The position numbers and the translations under genes were made by a program. Source: Candidatus Saccharimonadales bacterium (GTDB lineage Bacteria; Patescibacteriota; Saccharimonadia; Saccharimonadales; Saccharimonadaceae). From it: a stretch of 14,315 nucleotides of DNA. The notes under the pieces are model-generated. The model was not told where the DNA came from. It worked only from the letters and a program-made list of their open reading frames with translations, and made no database searches. The DNA is taken from the NCBI GenBank assembly GCA_030151825.1, contig JASLCP010000048.1:1-14315 (forward strand). The letters run 5' to 3'. Of the stretch, positions 1 through 6,780 are shown piece by piece; position 1 is the first letter of the stretch; the number at the start of each line of letters is the position of its first letter.

Positions 1-728
1 ACGTTATAGCCCCAGCAATACACTTTTCCTTCGGTTGTTAGCGCACACACCCCTGTACCGACAACTGTTCCGGCTAATTTACTACTGCCAACAACGATTG
101 ATGTGACTGTCTTGCCGTACAGCGCGCTGACGCCGTTGGTTGTATTAACAGCTGTAGGGATATTACGGTTAGTGGTCGTATTGTCGCCAATTTGACCATT
201 CGCGTTAAGGCCCCAGCAGTAGGCGGCGCCAAGGGTATTTACGCCGCAGGTCGTATCGCCTTTCGCACTAATATCGTCAAAAGAGCTGCTGCCAGTCATA
301 CCGGTTGTATTGATGGCAACGGGAGTGCCGCTTGTACTAGTACTACCGTTACCTAGCTGTCCGCTACCGTTCAGCCCCCAACAATATACCTTTCCTGCTA
401 CTGTGAGTGCACAGGTATGGTCACCGCCAGCAACGACTTTTTTGATTTTGTCGTTTTGAAAGTTGCTCCCTGAAATGGTGACAGTTGTTCCGCCTCCAGT
501 TGTACCACTTGTGGTACTGATAGTGCTGATAGTTGGCGACAAAATTGCGTACGATGTCCGAAGGTGCCACAACGCGATAGTTGCGACAGAGATTGTGAGA
601 AGAATGATGCAAAAAAGTACTGTTAGTAAGCGGCGTACCGGCGTCCGAAAAAACCACGGCTGCTGTATACTCAGCTGCCAGGTTGCATGTCGGTGATGTT
701 GCCCCAATTTACCCCTTATGACTCGCAC
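1..728 (-). CDS. Membrane-anchored IPT/TIG and RCC1-repeat protein (partial, C-terminus outside window)
   Basis: This frame stays open from a GTG at 726-728 to the left edge of the window, giving about 242 visible residues. An in-frame TAG at 729-731 excludes a longer N-terminus. The GTG has TAAGG 8 nt upstream as ribosome binding site. After a basic N-terminus comes one membrane segment (TVLFCIILLTISVATIALW, roughly residues 37-55). A short stretch resembling the start of an IPT/TIG domain follows (TSGTTGGGTTVTISGSNF). After it come RCC1-type repeats with the recurring pattern CALT..GKVYCWGLN.(S/N)GQ(L/I)G, seen at about 366-425, 160-240 and 1-50. RCC1 repeats build beta-propellers. In bacteria, anchored versions are usually surface proteins of unknown ligand. 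The protein probably sits outside the cell, held by its N-terminal helix. Repeat Cys residues may form disulfides. Domain assignment is confident; the role is unknown. Confidence 0.85.
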   Translation of the reverse strand, partial: MRVIRGKLGQHHRHATWQLSIQQPWFFRTPVRRLLTVLFCIILLTISVATIALWHLRTSYAILSPTISTISTTSGTTGGGTTVTISGSNFQNDKIKKVVAGGDHTCALTVAGKVYCWGLNGSGQLGNGSTSTSGTPVAINTTGMTGSSSFDDISAKGDTTCGVNTLGAAYCWGLNANGQIGDNTTTNRNIPTAVNTTNGVSALYGKTVTSIVVGSSKLAGTVVGTGVCALTTEGKVYCWGYN

Positions 729-771
729 CTACGTTACCTTACTCCCCCACAGTAGTTTAGTAGTTATTATG

Positions 772-801
772 ATTATACGGCAAACAGGGGTAGGAAGGCA
801 A
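772..801 (-). promoter_or_regulatory. Probable promoter of the IPT/RCC1 gene
   Basis: On the minus strand TTGCCT (801-796) and a perfect TATAAT (777-772) are 18 bp apart. They predict a start near 765, leaving a leader of about 37 nt that contains the TAAGG ribosome binding site. The -10 is strong and the -35 is a partial match. Confidence 0.55.
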
Positions 802-825
802 GGTATTTCGGTCAAAAGTACCCTC

Positions 826-854
826 TTTTCATCAGTGCAGGAGTATGCTATAAT
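826..854 (+). promoter_or_regulatory. rplS promoter with extended -10
   Basis: TGCTATAAT (846-854) is an extended -10 with perfect hexamer. TTTTCA at 826-831 is a partial -35 at 17-bp spacing. The predicted start is near 861, so the rplS leader is about 35 nt. Confidence 0.65.
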
Positions 855-895
855 ACATTATTGATTGTATTTATAAAGGTTAAGCGAGAGAAAAA

Positions 896-1333
896 ATGAG
901 TTTTGCACTAATCAAAAAGGTAAATGACGAGCAGAAAAAACACGCTGTTGTTGATGCACGTAGTGGTGACACCGTTCGTGTGCACCAAAAGATTAAAGAA
1001 GGTAACAAAGAGCGTGTTCAGGTATTCGAAGGCGTGGTTATCCGTACTGATAACAAAAAATCACATACATCACGTATTACGGTGCGCAAGATTGCGAGCG
1101 GTGTTGGTGTCGAAAAGAGCTTTTTGCTGCATAGTCCACTAGTTGAAAAGGTAGAAATCGTCCGCCGATCAAAGGTGCGCCGTAACTATCTGTCATTCCT
1201 TCGCAACCGTAGCGGTAAAAGCGCTCGCTTGGTCGCTCAAAAATTTGACCGCGAAACAGTGAATGCCCTTCCGGAGGCGCCAAAAGCTGAGGAACCAGCT
1301 GCTGAAACGACCGACGAAAAAGCCGAAGCGTAA
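896..1333 (+). CDS. rplS: Large ribosomal subunit protein bL19
   Basis: bL19 sits at the interface of the 30S and 50S subunits. The 145-residue product carries the family core over residues 1-112: SGDTVRVHQKIKEGNKERVQ, FEGVVI near 46-51, SFLLHSPLVEKVEIVRR, and the terminal KVRRNYLSFLRNRSGKSARL. Typical bL19 is about 115 residues. Here about 30 extra residues rich in Ala and Glu follow (EAPKAEEPAAETTDEKAEA at the end), probably a disordered acidic tail. The start is supported by the bL19-like N-terminus; only a weak purine run (GCGAGAG, 884-890) serves as ribosome binding site. The gene has its own promoter and ends in a strong terminator, so it appears monocistronic. In many bacteria rplS lies next to rnhB and yraN, as it does here. 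Confidence 0.97.
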   Translation: MSFALIKKVNDEQKKHAVVDARSGDTVRVHQKIKEGNKERVQVFEGVVIRTDNKKSHTSRITVRKIASGVGVEKSFLLHSPLVEKVEIVRRSKVRRNYLSFLRNRSGKSARLVAQKFDRETVNALPEAPKAEEPAAETTDEKAEA

Positions 1334-1351
1334 TCTCTCTCGTTTGTTTCG

Positions 1352-1387
1352 AACACCCTCTGTGTAAACAGAGGGTGTTTTCGTTTA
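1352..1387 (+). terminator. Rho-independent terminator of rplS
   Basis: AACACCCTCTG (1352-1362) and CAGAGGGTGTT (1369-1379) form a perfect 11-bp stem with a 6-nt loop, followed by a T-rich run. It separates rplS from the next gene. Confidence 0.9.
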
Positions 1388-1391
1388 TAAT
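1386..1391 (+). promoter_or_regulatory. -10 box for a leaderless rnhB-yraN transcript
   Basis: A perfect TATAAT ends exactly 6 nt before the ATG at 1398, so the predicted transcript starts at or beside the start codon. No Shine-Dalgarno sequence is present. No convincing -35 is seen: TGTAAA at 1363-1368 lies inside the terminator loop. Confidence 0.55.
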
Positions 1392-1397
1392 CAATAT

Positions 1398-2357
1398 ATG
1401 ATTTTGGGAATTGACGAGGCTGGTCGCGGGCCGTGGGCGGGGCCATTGGTGGTTGGTGCGGTTGTACTTGGCGGGGTGCAGATCACAGGACTGACCGATA
1501 GCAAAAAGCTGACCAAGAAAAAGCGCGAACTGCTATATGGCGAGATTGTCGAACGAGCTCAGGCAGCTACGACAGGTTGGGTGAGTGCGGACGAGCTTGA
1601 TATGGTCGGTATGAGAGAGGCATTGCGGCTGGCGACGCGTCGAGCGGTTGAGCAGATTCATGTGCCCTATAGTGAAATTATTATCGACGGCACTGTGAAC
1701 TTTTTGGCTGACACGGGTAAAGGAAAATACGTGACAATAATGCCGAAAGCTGATTTGTTGGTGCCGAGTGTCAGTGCTGCCAGTATTATGGCTAAGGTAG
1801 AGCGCGACTGGTATATGACCGAACAAGATGCGTTATACCCAGAGTATGGGTTTAAAAACCATGCGGGCTATGGTGTCGCGAAACACCGTGCGGCGATCGA
1901 GCAGTTTGGTGTTACACCGCTGCATCGGCTATCGTTTGCGCCACTCGCGAAATATCGGATGGATTCGCCCGTCCGTCATCCTGAACGTGACTCAGTATTT
2001 AATCAAAAAGAAACAACCAAAAAAATCGGTGATCGCGCCGAAGACGAAGCAGCCAACTATTTAATGCGCCACGGTCACGAAATCATTGAACGCAACTGGA
2101 AAACCAAATACTGCGAAATCGACATCGTCTCACGCAAAAATGACACACTGTATTTTACTGAGGTGAAATATCGCAAAAGCGCTCATCAAGGTAGCGGTAT
2201 GGCGGCGATCACGCCCAAGAAGTTGAATCAAATGCGCTATGCCGCAAAATTTTACGCGCATAGTCAAAAAATCACAAATACGCCACTTATTACTTCGGGT
2301 ATTTCTTTGACTGGTGCTCCGCCAGAGGTGGAAGAATATCTTGAGCTGGTCGAGTAA
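1398..2357 (+). CDS. rnhB: RNase HII fused to a YraN (UPF0102) nuclease-like domain
   Basis: Residues 1-185 are RNase HII, which cuts RNA in RNA-DNA hybrids and starts removal of misincorporated ribonucleotides. The motif IDEAGRG gives D6 and E7. D97 (IIIDG) and D119 (KADLLVPSVSAASI) complete the expected four metal-binding acids, and a GYG motif follows near 157. After a linker (about 186-208), residues 210-319 match the YraN family, which has a restriction-endonuclease-like fold. Visible motifs are GDRAEDEAANYLMRHG, E240-x-D242 and E255-V-K257 (EVK), the usual catalytic pattern. In most bacteria rnhB and yraN are separate adjacent genes; here one uninterrupted frame joins them. The RNase HII part starts almost directly at its catalytic motif. 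The start codon follows a -10 box by 6 nt, suggesting leaderless expression. Both domains keep their key residues, so both are probably active. YraN's own function is not well defined. Confidence 0.94.
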   Translation: MILGIDEAGRGPWAGPLVVGAVVLGGVQITGLTDSKKLTKKKRELLYGEIVERAQAATTGWVSADELDMVGMREALRLATRRAVEQIHVPYSEIIIDGTVNFLADTGKGKYVTIMPKADLLVPSVSAASIMAKVERDWYMTEQDALYPEYGFKNHAGYGVAKHRAAIEQFGVTPLHRLSFAPLAKYRMDSPVRHPERDSVFNQKETTKKIGDRAEDEAANYLMRHGHEIIERNWKTKYCEIDIVSRKNDTLYFTEVKYRKSAHQGSGMAAITPKKLNQMRYAAKFYAHSQKITNTPLITSGISLTGAPPEVEEYLELVE

Positions 2358-2387
2358 GTTCCCTCTGTTCTTGGCCGGAGGGAGAAC
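2358..2387. other. Imperfect hairpin between convergent genes
   Basis: GTTCCCTC (2358-2365) can pair with GAGGGAgAAC (2378-2387, one bulged G) in the 39-bp gap between two convergent genes. It may help end both transcripts, but neither side has a T-tract, so it is not a clear intrinsic terminator. Confidence 0.35.
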
Positions 2388-2396
2388 GAGGTGATC

Positions 2397-4916
2397 TTAC
2401 AGCTCTCTTAACGCCGCAATAACTGCATCTTTATCTCGCTCAATCAACTCAACTCGACCTTCGATCTCGCTGGTGCCAACCGAGATCGCTCGCGTCAATG
2501 CCGGAACGTCCATCATTGGTTCAAAGAATTCTTTGTATTCGGTTAATTGCTGACGGGTAACGAGGGCGCTCGCGCTATATCGTGGATAGTCATCGTAACT
2601 CTTGTCGCCGCCAAATATCTCGACGACCCAGTCCCAGTTTTCGCGCAGCCATCGCCATGCCTGATCGCGGCTGTCGCGGCCACGAATCAGATAGACAAAC
2701 CAGCGCGCAGCATCTTGCGGACGAACAATGTCGGGATTTTTGATCACGTCAAGCAATTGGTCGATTTTTTCGGGTACTCGTGTGCTGGTGATGCCGGCGC
2801 AAATATCCTGGCGCAATTCGCCAGATTGGGTCGAGCGGTAGGCCTCTAGCAGCTCGTCAACAACTGCTGCATCTCCGTAACGCGCTACTGAACTCAACAC
2901 TAACGATCGCAACTCTGGGTCGATATCCTCGATAGACGTTGACTCAAAACGGCGTTGAGCTTCTGCAATCACTTCGCTGTCTTCGCCGTACAGTGTCAGG
3001 CCAATAATGGTACTTCGCAGTTTGGTGTCATCTTCGGATTCGCCTGATTTTGGCTCCCATCCCAATCGCTCGTACTGCTTGCTGGCAATTCGTGCTGATA
3101 GCATGCGCAGTGCTGTTTCCGCGTCGCTCTCGTTCTCGACGAATTTTCGCAGCTCGGCCAAGCCCATCGAAATAATTGACCAAACTGGTTCTGCTGATTC
3201 GTTTTGGTATGCATCAAGCAGGGGGATGAGCGCGCTACTTGGTTGGATGCCGCCACGGGCCAGCATAATCGCCTCATTAAGTAATTGAATGCGCCCAATG
3301 GTATCAAGTGACATGTCAGCAATGCTCTTTGTCAGGGCGGCAAGCGATACATCATCATATTTAGTAATAAAATGTGCGGTATCACCGATGTTCAGCTGTA
3401 CTGGCCCAGCCGCCGGCACTGTCTGGGTGTGGTCGGTGAGTAATTCTGGAATCTCGACATTGTTGCCGTCCAGCGGAATAGGCCACCGTTTATCTGATGG
3501 CTCGTGTGGCCCGACAAAGAATTGTTCTTGGGTTAGCGTCAGTTCATCACCATCGCGTGTCAATGTCACAACCGGATAGCCAGATTGTGAAATCCAGGTG
3601 TTCATGATGTCCTTAATATCCTTGCCGCTGGCTACCGCAAGCTTGTCCCACAAGTCGTTACCAACAGTATTTTCGTAGGCGAATGCGTCAAAATACGCGG
3701 TTAGCCCCTTGCGGAAGGCTTCTTCGCCGATGTAATGTTGGACCATACGCATCAGTCTGGCGCCTTTGGCGTAGACAATCGCGCCGTCAAATAGCGTGCT
3801 GATCTCATCGGGGTGGTGGACATCAACTTGCACCGACTGTACACCGTCGAGCGCATCACGCCGCAGTGCAAAAATACTTTCTTCGAGTGAAAAATCACGC
3901 CAGGTTTCCCATTCGGGGTGGATACCGTCAATTGCGATGTATGACATCAGTGTCGCAAAACTCTCGTTCAGCCACAGGTCATTCCACCACGCCATCGTTA
4001 CGAGATTACCAAACCACTGATGAGCGAGTTCGTGGGCAATTACCGAGGCGGCGTATTGGCGGCTTGCAATACTGGTTGTTGCCGGATCGGCAAGAAGAGC
4101 GATTTCGCGGTAGGTAATTAACCCCCAGTTTTCCATGGCACCGGATGAAAAGTCAGGTAGTGCGACATGGTCAGCCTTGGGAAGGGGATAGGGAACGCCA
4201 AAGTAATCGTTATAAAACTCAATCACGCGTACGGCAATATCGAGAGGGAAAGCCAAGCTAGCAGCAGGCTGCGCCGGTGTTGCCCAGACGTTGACTTCGA
4301 CGCCATCCTTTGTAGTTGCGGTGGCTTTTTGTAGCTCGCCAACGACAAACGCCAGCAGATAGGTGCTCATGCGCGGGGTGGTTTCGAACGTTGTCACCAT
4401 GCGCTCACCCTCGTCATCCTGTGATTTCACCGGCATATTTCCGAGTACGGTAATTGTTGGTTCGGTCGTCAAGGTAACGTCAAAGGTGGCCTTGGCCGCT
4501 GGTTCGTCAATACACGGAAAGACCTCACGGGCGTGGTGGCTTTCGAACTGGGTGGCAAGCAGCTCTTTTTTGACACCGGCATGTTCGTAGTGGCATGGAT
4601 ACAGACCGTGCATAGCATCAGTAATTTTGCCATCAAATCGCACAACAATAATATGAGGGGTGCCAGGTTGCAAGCCGTCTTGTGTAATAATCAACTCGTC
4701 ATTGTCGCCTTGTTGCCACTGAGCTAGCTGGCCGTCAACCAGGACCGTTTCGATCGTCAGTTCTTTGGCATGCAGTCGGATGTCACTAGCGGCCGTAGCC
4801 ATGTCGCCCGTCACGGTGACGGTGCCAGTAAAGGTGCGTACCCGTCGATGTAAATCAAGCGAAAGTGTGTAATGTTGAGGTGTAAAAAAATCTGTAAGTC
4901 GAGTCACTGTATCCAT
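2397..4916 (-). CDS. M1-family zinc aminopeptidase
   Basis: This 839-residue protein is an M1 metallopeptidase that removes N-terminal amino acids from peptides. The N-terminal beta-domain (about 1-200) includes the family string FPCIDEPAAKATF near 133-145. The catalytic domain has the substrate-binding exopeptidase motif GAMEN (259-263). Its zinc site is HELAH (295-299), with the third ligand E318 in WLNESFA, the exact HExxH-x18-E spacing. Y382 (VYAKGARL) is the likely transition-state tyrosine. The C-terminal half (about 490-839) is helical and resembles the ERAP1-like C-terminal domain. No signal peptide or membrane segment is visible, so the enzyme is probably cytoplasmic and finishes degradation of imported or internal peptides. 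The start is the first in-frame ATG; it has no Shine-Dalgarno and lies 6 nt from a -10 box. Its exact substrate preference cannot be read from sequence. Confidence 0.96.
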   Translation of the reverse strand: MDTVTRLTDFFTPQHYTLSLDLHRRVRTFTGTVTVTGDMATAASDIRLHAKELTIETVLVDGQLAQWQQGDNDELIITQDGLQPGTPHIIVVRFDGKITDAMHGLYPCHYEHAGVKKELLATQFESHHAREVFPCIDEPAAKATFDVTLTTEPTITVLGNMPVKSQDDEGERMVTTFETTPRMSTYLLAFVVGELQKATATTKDGVEVNVWATPAQPAASLAFPLDIAVRVIEFYNDYFGVPYPLPKADHVALPDFSSGAMENWGLITYREIALLADPATTSIASRQYAASVIAHELAHQWFGNLVTMAWWNDLWLNESFATLMSYIAIDGIHPEWETWRDFSLEESIFALRRDALDGVQSVQVDVHHPDEISTLFDGAIVYAKGARLMRMVQHYIGEEAFRKGLTAYFDAFAYENTVGNDLWDKLAVASGKDIKDIMNTWISQSGYPVVTLTRDGDELTLTQEQFFVGPHEPSDKRWPIPLDGNNVEIPELLTDHTQTVPAAGPVQLNIGDTAHFITKYDDVSLAALTKSIADMSLDTIGRIQLLNEAIMLARGGIQPSSALIPLLDAYQNESAEPVWSIISMGLAELRKFVENESDAETALRMLSARIASKQYERLGWEPKSGESEDDTKLRSTIIGLTLYGEDSEVIAEAQRRFESTSIEDIDPELRSLVLSSVARYGDAAVVDELLEAYRSTQSGELRQDICAGITSTRVPEKIDQLLDVIKNPDIVRPQDAARWFVYLIRGRDSRDQAWRWLRENWDWVVEIFGGDKSYDDYPRYSASALVTRQQLTEYKEFFEPMMDVPALTRAISVGTSEIEGRVELIERDKDAVIAALREL

Positions 4917-4936
4917 ATATTCAGTATACTAGACTT
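4917..4936. promoter_or_regulatory. 20-bp bidirectional leaderless promoter gap with palindromic -10
   Basis: The whole gap between two divergent ATGs is 20 bp. At its exact centre lies the palindrome AGTATACT (4923-4930), which reads TATACT on both strands. On each strand the TATACT ends 6 nt before the start codon, so both transcripts are predicted to be leaderless. For the minus strand a -35-like TGAACA (4950-4945) lies 16 bp upstream, inside the HNH gene. For the plus strand no good -35 is seen. Positions are directly visible; promoter activity is inferred. Confidence 0.6.
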
Positions 4937-5629
4937 ATGAAAAATGTTCATCGACTGCGACGTATGATTGTGTTTTGCGTTGCTGTTATTGGGGTGGTTG
5001 TGGCAGTACTCGGCGCGCAAGATTCATGGCAACCGGTGGTTCATCAGTCAGCGTCGCCAGTGGTAGCCGGAACCGTACAGCAGCAGTTACAGACGCTACC
5101 CGTCAAAGGTCGTGCGCCAAAGACGGGCTATATGCGCACGCAATTTGGCGATGGGTGGGCGAAGAGCTTGGGTTGTGATACACGCAATATTATTTTGCAC
5201 CGCGATCTCAAGAATGCGACAGTGTCGCAAGATTGCAAAGTGCAGTCGGGAACGCTTGATGACCCATATACCGGCAAACAAGTACTGTTCAAGCGGGGTG
5301 CCGGAACGAGTACTGATGTGCAGATTGACCATGTGGTGGCGCTCAGTGATGCATGGCAAAAGGGCGCGCAGGCGTTGAGCCACGAGGAGCGGATACAGCT
5401 GGCCAATGACCCGCTGGAACTACTCGCAGTTGACGGACCGGCCAATCAAGCCAAAAGTGACGGAGATGCGGCGACGTGGTTGCCACCAAATAAAGCCTTT
5501 CGCTGCCAATATGTGACGCGGCAGATTGCGGTCAAGATAAAGTACCGGTTGTGGGTGACGCAGGCCGAACATGACGTGATGGCGGGGATTTTGGCGCAAT
5601 GTCCCGGGCAAACGATGCCGGTGAAATAA
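4937..5629 (+). CDS. Exported HNH-family nuclease (DUF1524/GmrSD C-terminal type)
   Basis: The 230-residue protein has a basic N-terminus (KNVHRLRR) followed by a hydrophobic segment at 10-27, a signal peptide or anchor, so it should act outside the membrane. The mature part matches exported HNH proteins of the DUF1524 type: CDTRNIILHRDL (80-91), C100, DDPYTGKQVLF (108-118), then the catalytic-type motif QIDHVVALSDAW with D131 and H132. ANDPLELLAVDGPAN (N170) and WLPPNKAFRC (181-190) complete the beta-beta-alpha metal pattern. Cysteines C80, C100, C190 and C222 could form two disulfides, consistent with an extracytoplasmic place. Such proteins are predicted to cut DNA. A host-dependent cell could use one to obtain nucleotides or process DNA for uptake, which is inference. 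It diverges from the aminopeptidase gene over a 20-bp gap and appears leaderless; no Shine-Dalgarno precedes the ATG. Confidence 0.88.
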   Translation: MKNVHRLRRMIVFCVAVIGVVVAVLGAQDSWQPVVHQSASPVVAGTVQQQLQTLPVKGRAPKTGYMRTQFGDGWAKSLGCDTRNIILHRDLKNATVSQDCKVQSGTLDDPYTGKQVLFKRGAGTSTDVQIDHVVALSDAWQKGAQALSHEERIQLANDPLELLAVDGPANQAKSDGDAATWLPPNKAFRCQYVTRQIAVKIKYRLWVTQAEHDVMAGILAQCPGQTMPVK

Positions 5630-5634
5630 AACAG

Positions 5635-5657
5635 CCCGCCACCGATGAGGTGACGGG
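5635..5657 (-). terminator. Terminator of the minus-strand unknown gene
   Basis: CCCGCCACC (5635-5643) pairs with GGTGACGGG (5649-5657) with one mismatch and a 5-nt loop. Read on the minus strand, the stem is followed by a T-rich run (CTGTTTTATTT), as expected for an intrinsic terminator of the gene ending at 5686. On the plus strand the following run is poor, so termination of the HNH gene is less sure. Confidence 0.6.
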
Positions 5658-5685
5658 ACTTATGTTTGACAGGACGGAAGTTAAT

Positions 5686-6063
5686 CTAAATGTAGACGGC
5701 AATCTCTGGTGAAAACGGCGGACTAAAGTCGTGATCACGCAAGAGCGTCAGGCAGCAATTGGCGTATTCGTGATACATTTCATCATCAATAAGCCTGACT
5801 ATGTGTCGTCCAGCGCGATTGACCGCAACCTGAATCGCAAGACGACCGTCCCGCGAAATGTATAGATCGATACCGGGGTCTCCTTCGACGAACCAGCCCG
5901 CGCACGCCATCTCTGGCGTCACATCGTAGCTGACCCGGCAGTGCAGCCAGTCACCATCGATTAATTGCAGGAAGCGGTATCTTGAGCGGCGCCACACATG
6001 TAGTGTCGGCATTCCTGTGTGATTTGCCTTGGTCCACACGGCGTCGAGCATGTTCATGTTCAT
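5686..6063 (-). CDS. Hypothetical protein, 125 aa
   Basis: I do not recognise this protein. It begins MNMNML, so three ATGs lie within five codons. The first is favoured because GGAAGG (6079-6074 on the minus strand) sits 10 nt upstream. The product is soluble in appearance, with no signal peptide or membrane segment, and has an alternating hydrophobic pattern that suggests a small alpha/beta fold. Examples are LAIQVAVNRAGRHIVRLIDD near 75-94 and several Trp residues (W10, W24, W39, W57). It is downstream of the J-domain gene on the same strand, 123 nt away, across a spacer rich in hairpins, and ends before a terminator. Co-transcription with the J-protein gene is possible but not shown. The coding call rests on the ribosome binding site, frame length and terminator. 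Confidence 0.65.
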   Translation of the reverse strand: MNMNMLDAVWTKANHTGMPTLHVWRRSRYRFLQLIDGDWLHCRVSYDVTPEMACAGWFVEGDPGIDLYISRDGRLAIQVAVNRAGRHIVRLIDDEMYHEYANCCLTLLRDHDFSPPFSPEIAVYI

Positions 6064-6085
6064 TGGCTTGGAACCTTCCGTGAAA

Positions 6086-6150
6086 CGTCCTGTTAAACGT
6101 CATTTTGACGAGTGGCAGGACGGGGTATCCCGGTTGTCGACTCTCGACAA
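6086..6150 (-). promoter_or_regulatory. Cluster of three inverted repeats upstream of the unknown gene
   Basis: Three adjacent foldable elements lie between the J-protein stop and the unknown gene's start. The first is a two-tier stem: CGTCCTG (6086-6092) with CAGGACG (6116-6122), enclosing CGTCA (6098-6102) with TGACG (6106-6110). The second is a short CGGGG/CCCG stem at 6121-6133. The third is a perfect TTGTCGA/TCGACAA stem with a 3-nt loop at 6134-6150. None is followed by a clear T-tract on the minus strand, so terminators are unlikely. They could be a structured leader or an intercistronic RNA element. Confidence 0.45.
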
Positions 6151-6186
6151 AACTGTGCGTACTTTACCATAAAATATTTAATATGT

Positions 6187-6630
6187 CTAGTACTTGCCCA
6201 TCAGGCGATCGTTGGTCGTTTTGAGTTTTTTGCGGTGGCGAGCGACCTCAGCTGATTCGCGAGCACGGCGGAAAAGAGATGGTTTTTTGGTGTTTCGCAC
6301 CAATTCATCGAGTTTTTGAACGTGCGCGACTTCTTCTGGGGTCATGCCGTCGAATAAATCATCAGCAGGGGTGGCAAAGGCGGCATTGGTGGTAGCGCGA
6401 ACGGCAGCAGCGGTCGATTGTTGGACACTGGCGTTGTCGCGGTGCGCTTCAGCGTTTTGTGCCCGTTTCATCAATTCGTCGCGGGCTTCTTTGATGCGGA
6501 CGAATGCCTCGGCAGCCTCGGGCGAATTGCTGTGATCAGGGTGAACTTCCATGGCAGCCTTGCGAAAGGCGGTCTGGATATCACCAGTGGTCGCGTCAGG
6601 GGAAACACCAAGAAGTTGGTTATGGTTCAT
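6187..6630 (-). CDS. J-domain-only protein (DnaJ-like co-chaperone)
   Basis: The first 55 or so residues form a J-domain: LLGVSPDATTGDIQTAFRKA, then HPD at 30-32, then EAFVRIKEARDELMKRA. The HPD motif stimulates the ATPase of a DnaK-type Hsp70, so this protein likely recruits DnaK. The rest (to 147) is charged and helical, with no Gly/Phe region, no zinc finger and no client-binding domain. It is therefore not the general DnaJ but a specialised J-protein. It ends in a basic stretch (ARHRKKLKTTNDRLMGKY). The ATG follows a strong extended -10 by 6 nt with no Shine-Dalgarno, suggesting a leaderless message. It diverges from nusA. The Hsp70 partner is not in the window. Confidence 0.88.
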   Translation of the reverse strand: MNHNQLLGVSPDATTGDIQTAFRKAAMEVHPDHSNSPEAAEAFVRIKEARDELMKRAQNAEAHRDNASVQQSTAAAVRATTNAAFATPADDLFDGMTPEEVAHVQKLDELVRNTKKPSLFRRARESAEVARHRKKLKTTNDRLMGKY

Positions 6631-6636
6631 GTTTTC

Positions 6637-6665
6637 ATTATAGCATATAATGCTTGTGTTTGCAA
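6637..6665 (-). promoter_or_regulatory. Leaderless promoter of the J-domain gene
   Basis: On the minus strand TTGCAA (6665-6660) and extended -10 TGCTATAAT (6645-6637) have a 17-bp spacer. The -10 ends 6 nt before the ATG at 6630, predicting transcription from the start codon itself. Confidence 0.7.
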
Positions 6666-6713
6666 ATCTGTAGCCGTCGTCTTGAGCCTGTGTTTGGGAT
6701 GATAAGGCTGGGC

Positions 6714-6743
6714 TTTACATGCGACCCCTACGTATGCTAGACT
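6714..6743 (+). promoter_or_regulatory. nusA promoter
   Basis: TTTACA (6714-6719) and extended -10 TGCTAGACT (6735-6743) are 18 bp apart. The predicted start near 6750 lies just ahead of the leader hairpin. Confidence 0.6.
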
Positions 6744-6756
6744 AAACGTAGTACAT

Positions 6757-6780
6757 TCCGGCCGGCAGGTCGGATTTTTT
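6757..6780 (+). terminator. Terminator-like hairpin in the nusA leader (candidate attenuator)
   Basis: TCCGGCC (6757-6763) pairs with GGTCGGA (6768-6774), including one G-U pair, around a 4-nt loop, and six T follow at once. It lies between the nusA promoter and the nusA start, with no plus-strand gene upstream to terminate. It has the form of an intrinsic terminator or pause site that could limit nusA expression. Confidence 0.6.

Noticed and set aside
421..696. Small open frames on both strands in the first 700 bases
   Set aside because: They overlap the frame encoding a membrane helix, an IPT-like motif and RCC1 repeats, which explains this stretch much better.
6083..6101. Direct repeat AAACGTC twice, 12 bases apart, considered as a CRISPR or operator array
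   Set aside because: There are only two 7-base copies, and each is partly explained by the stem arms of the hairpin cluster.
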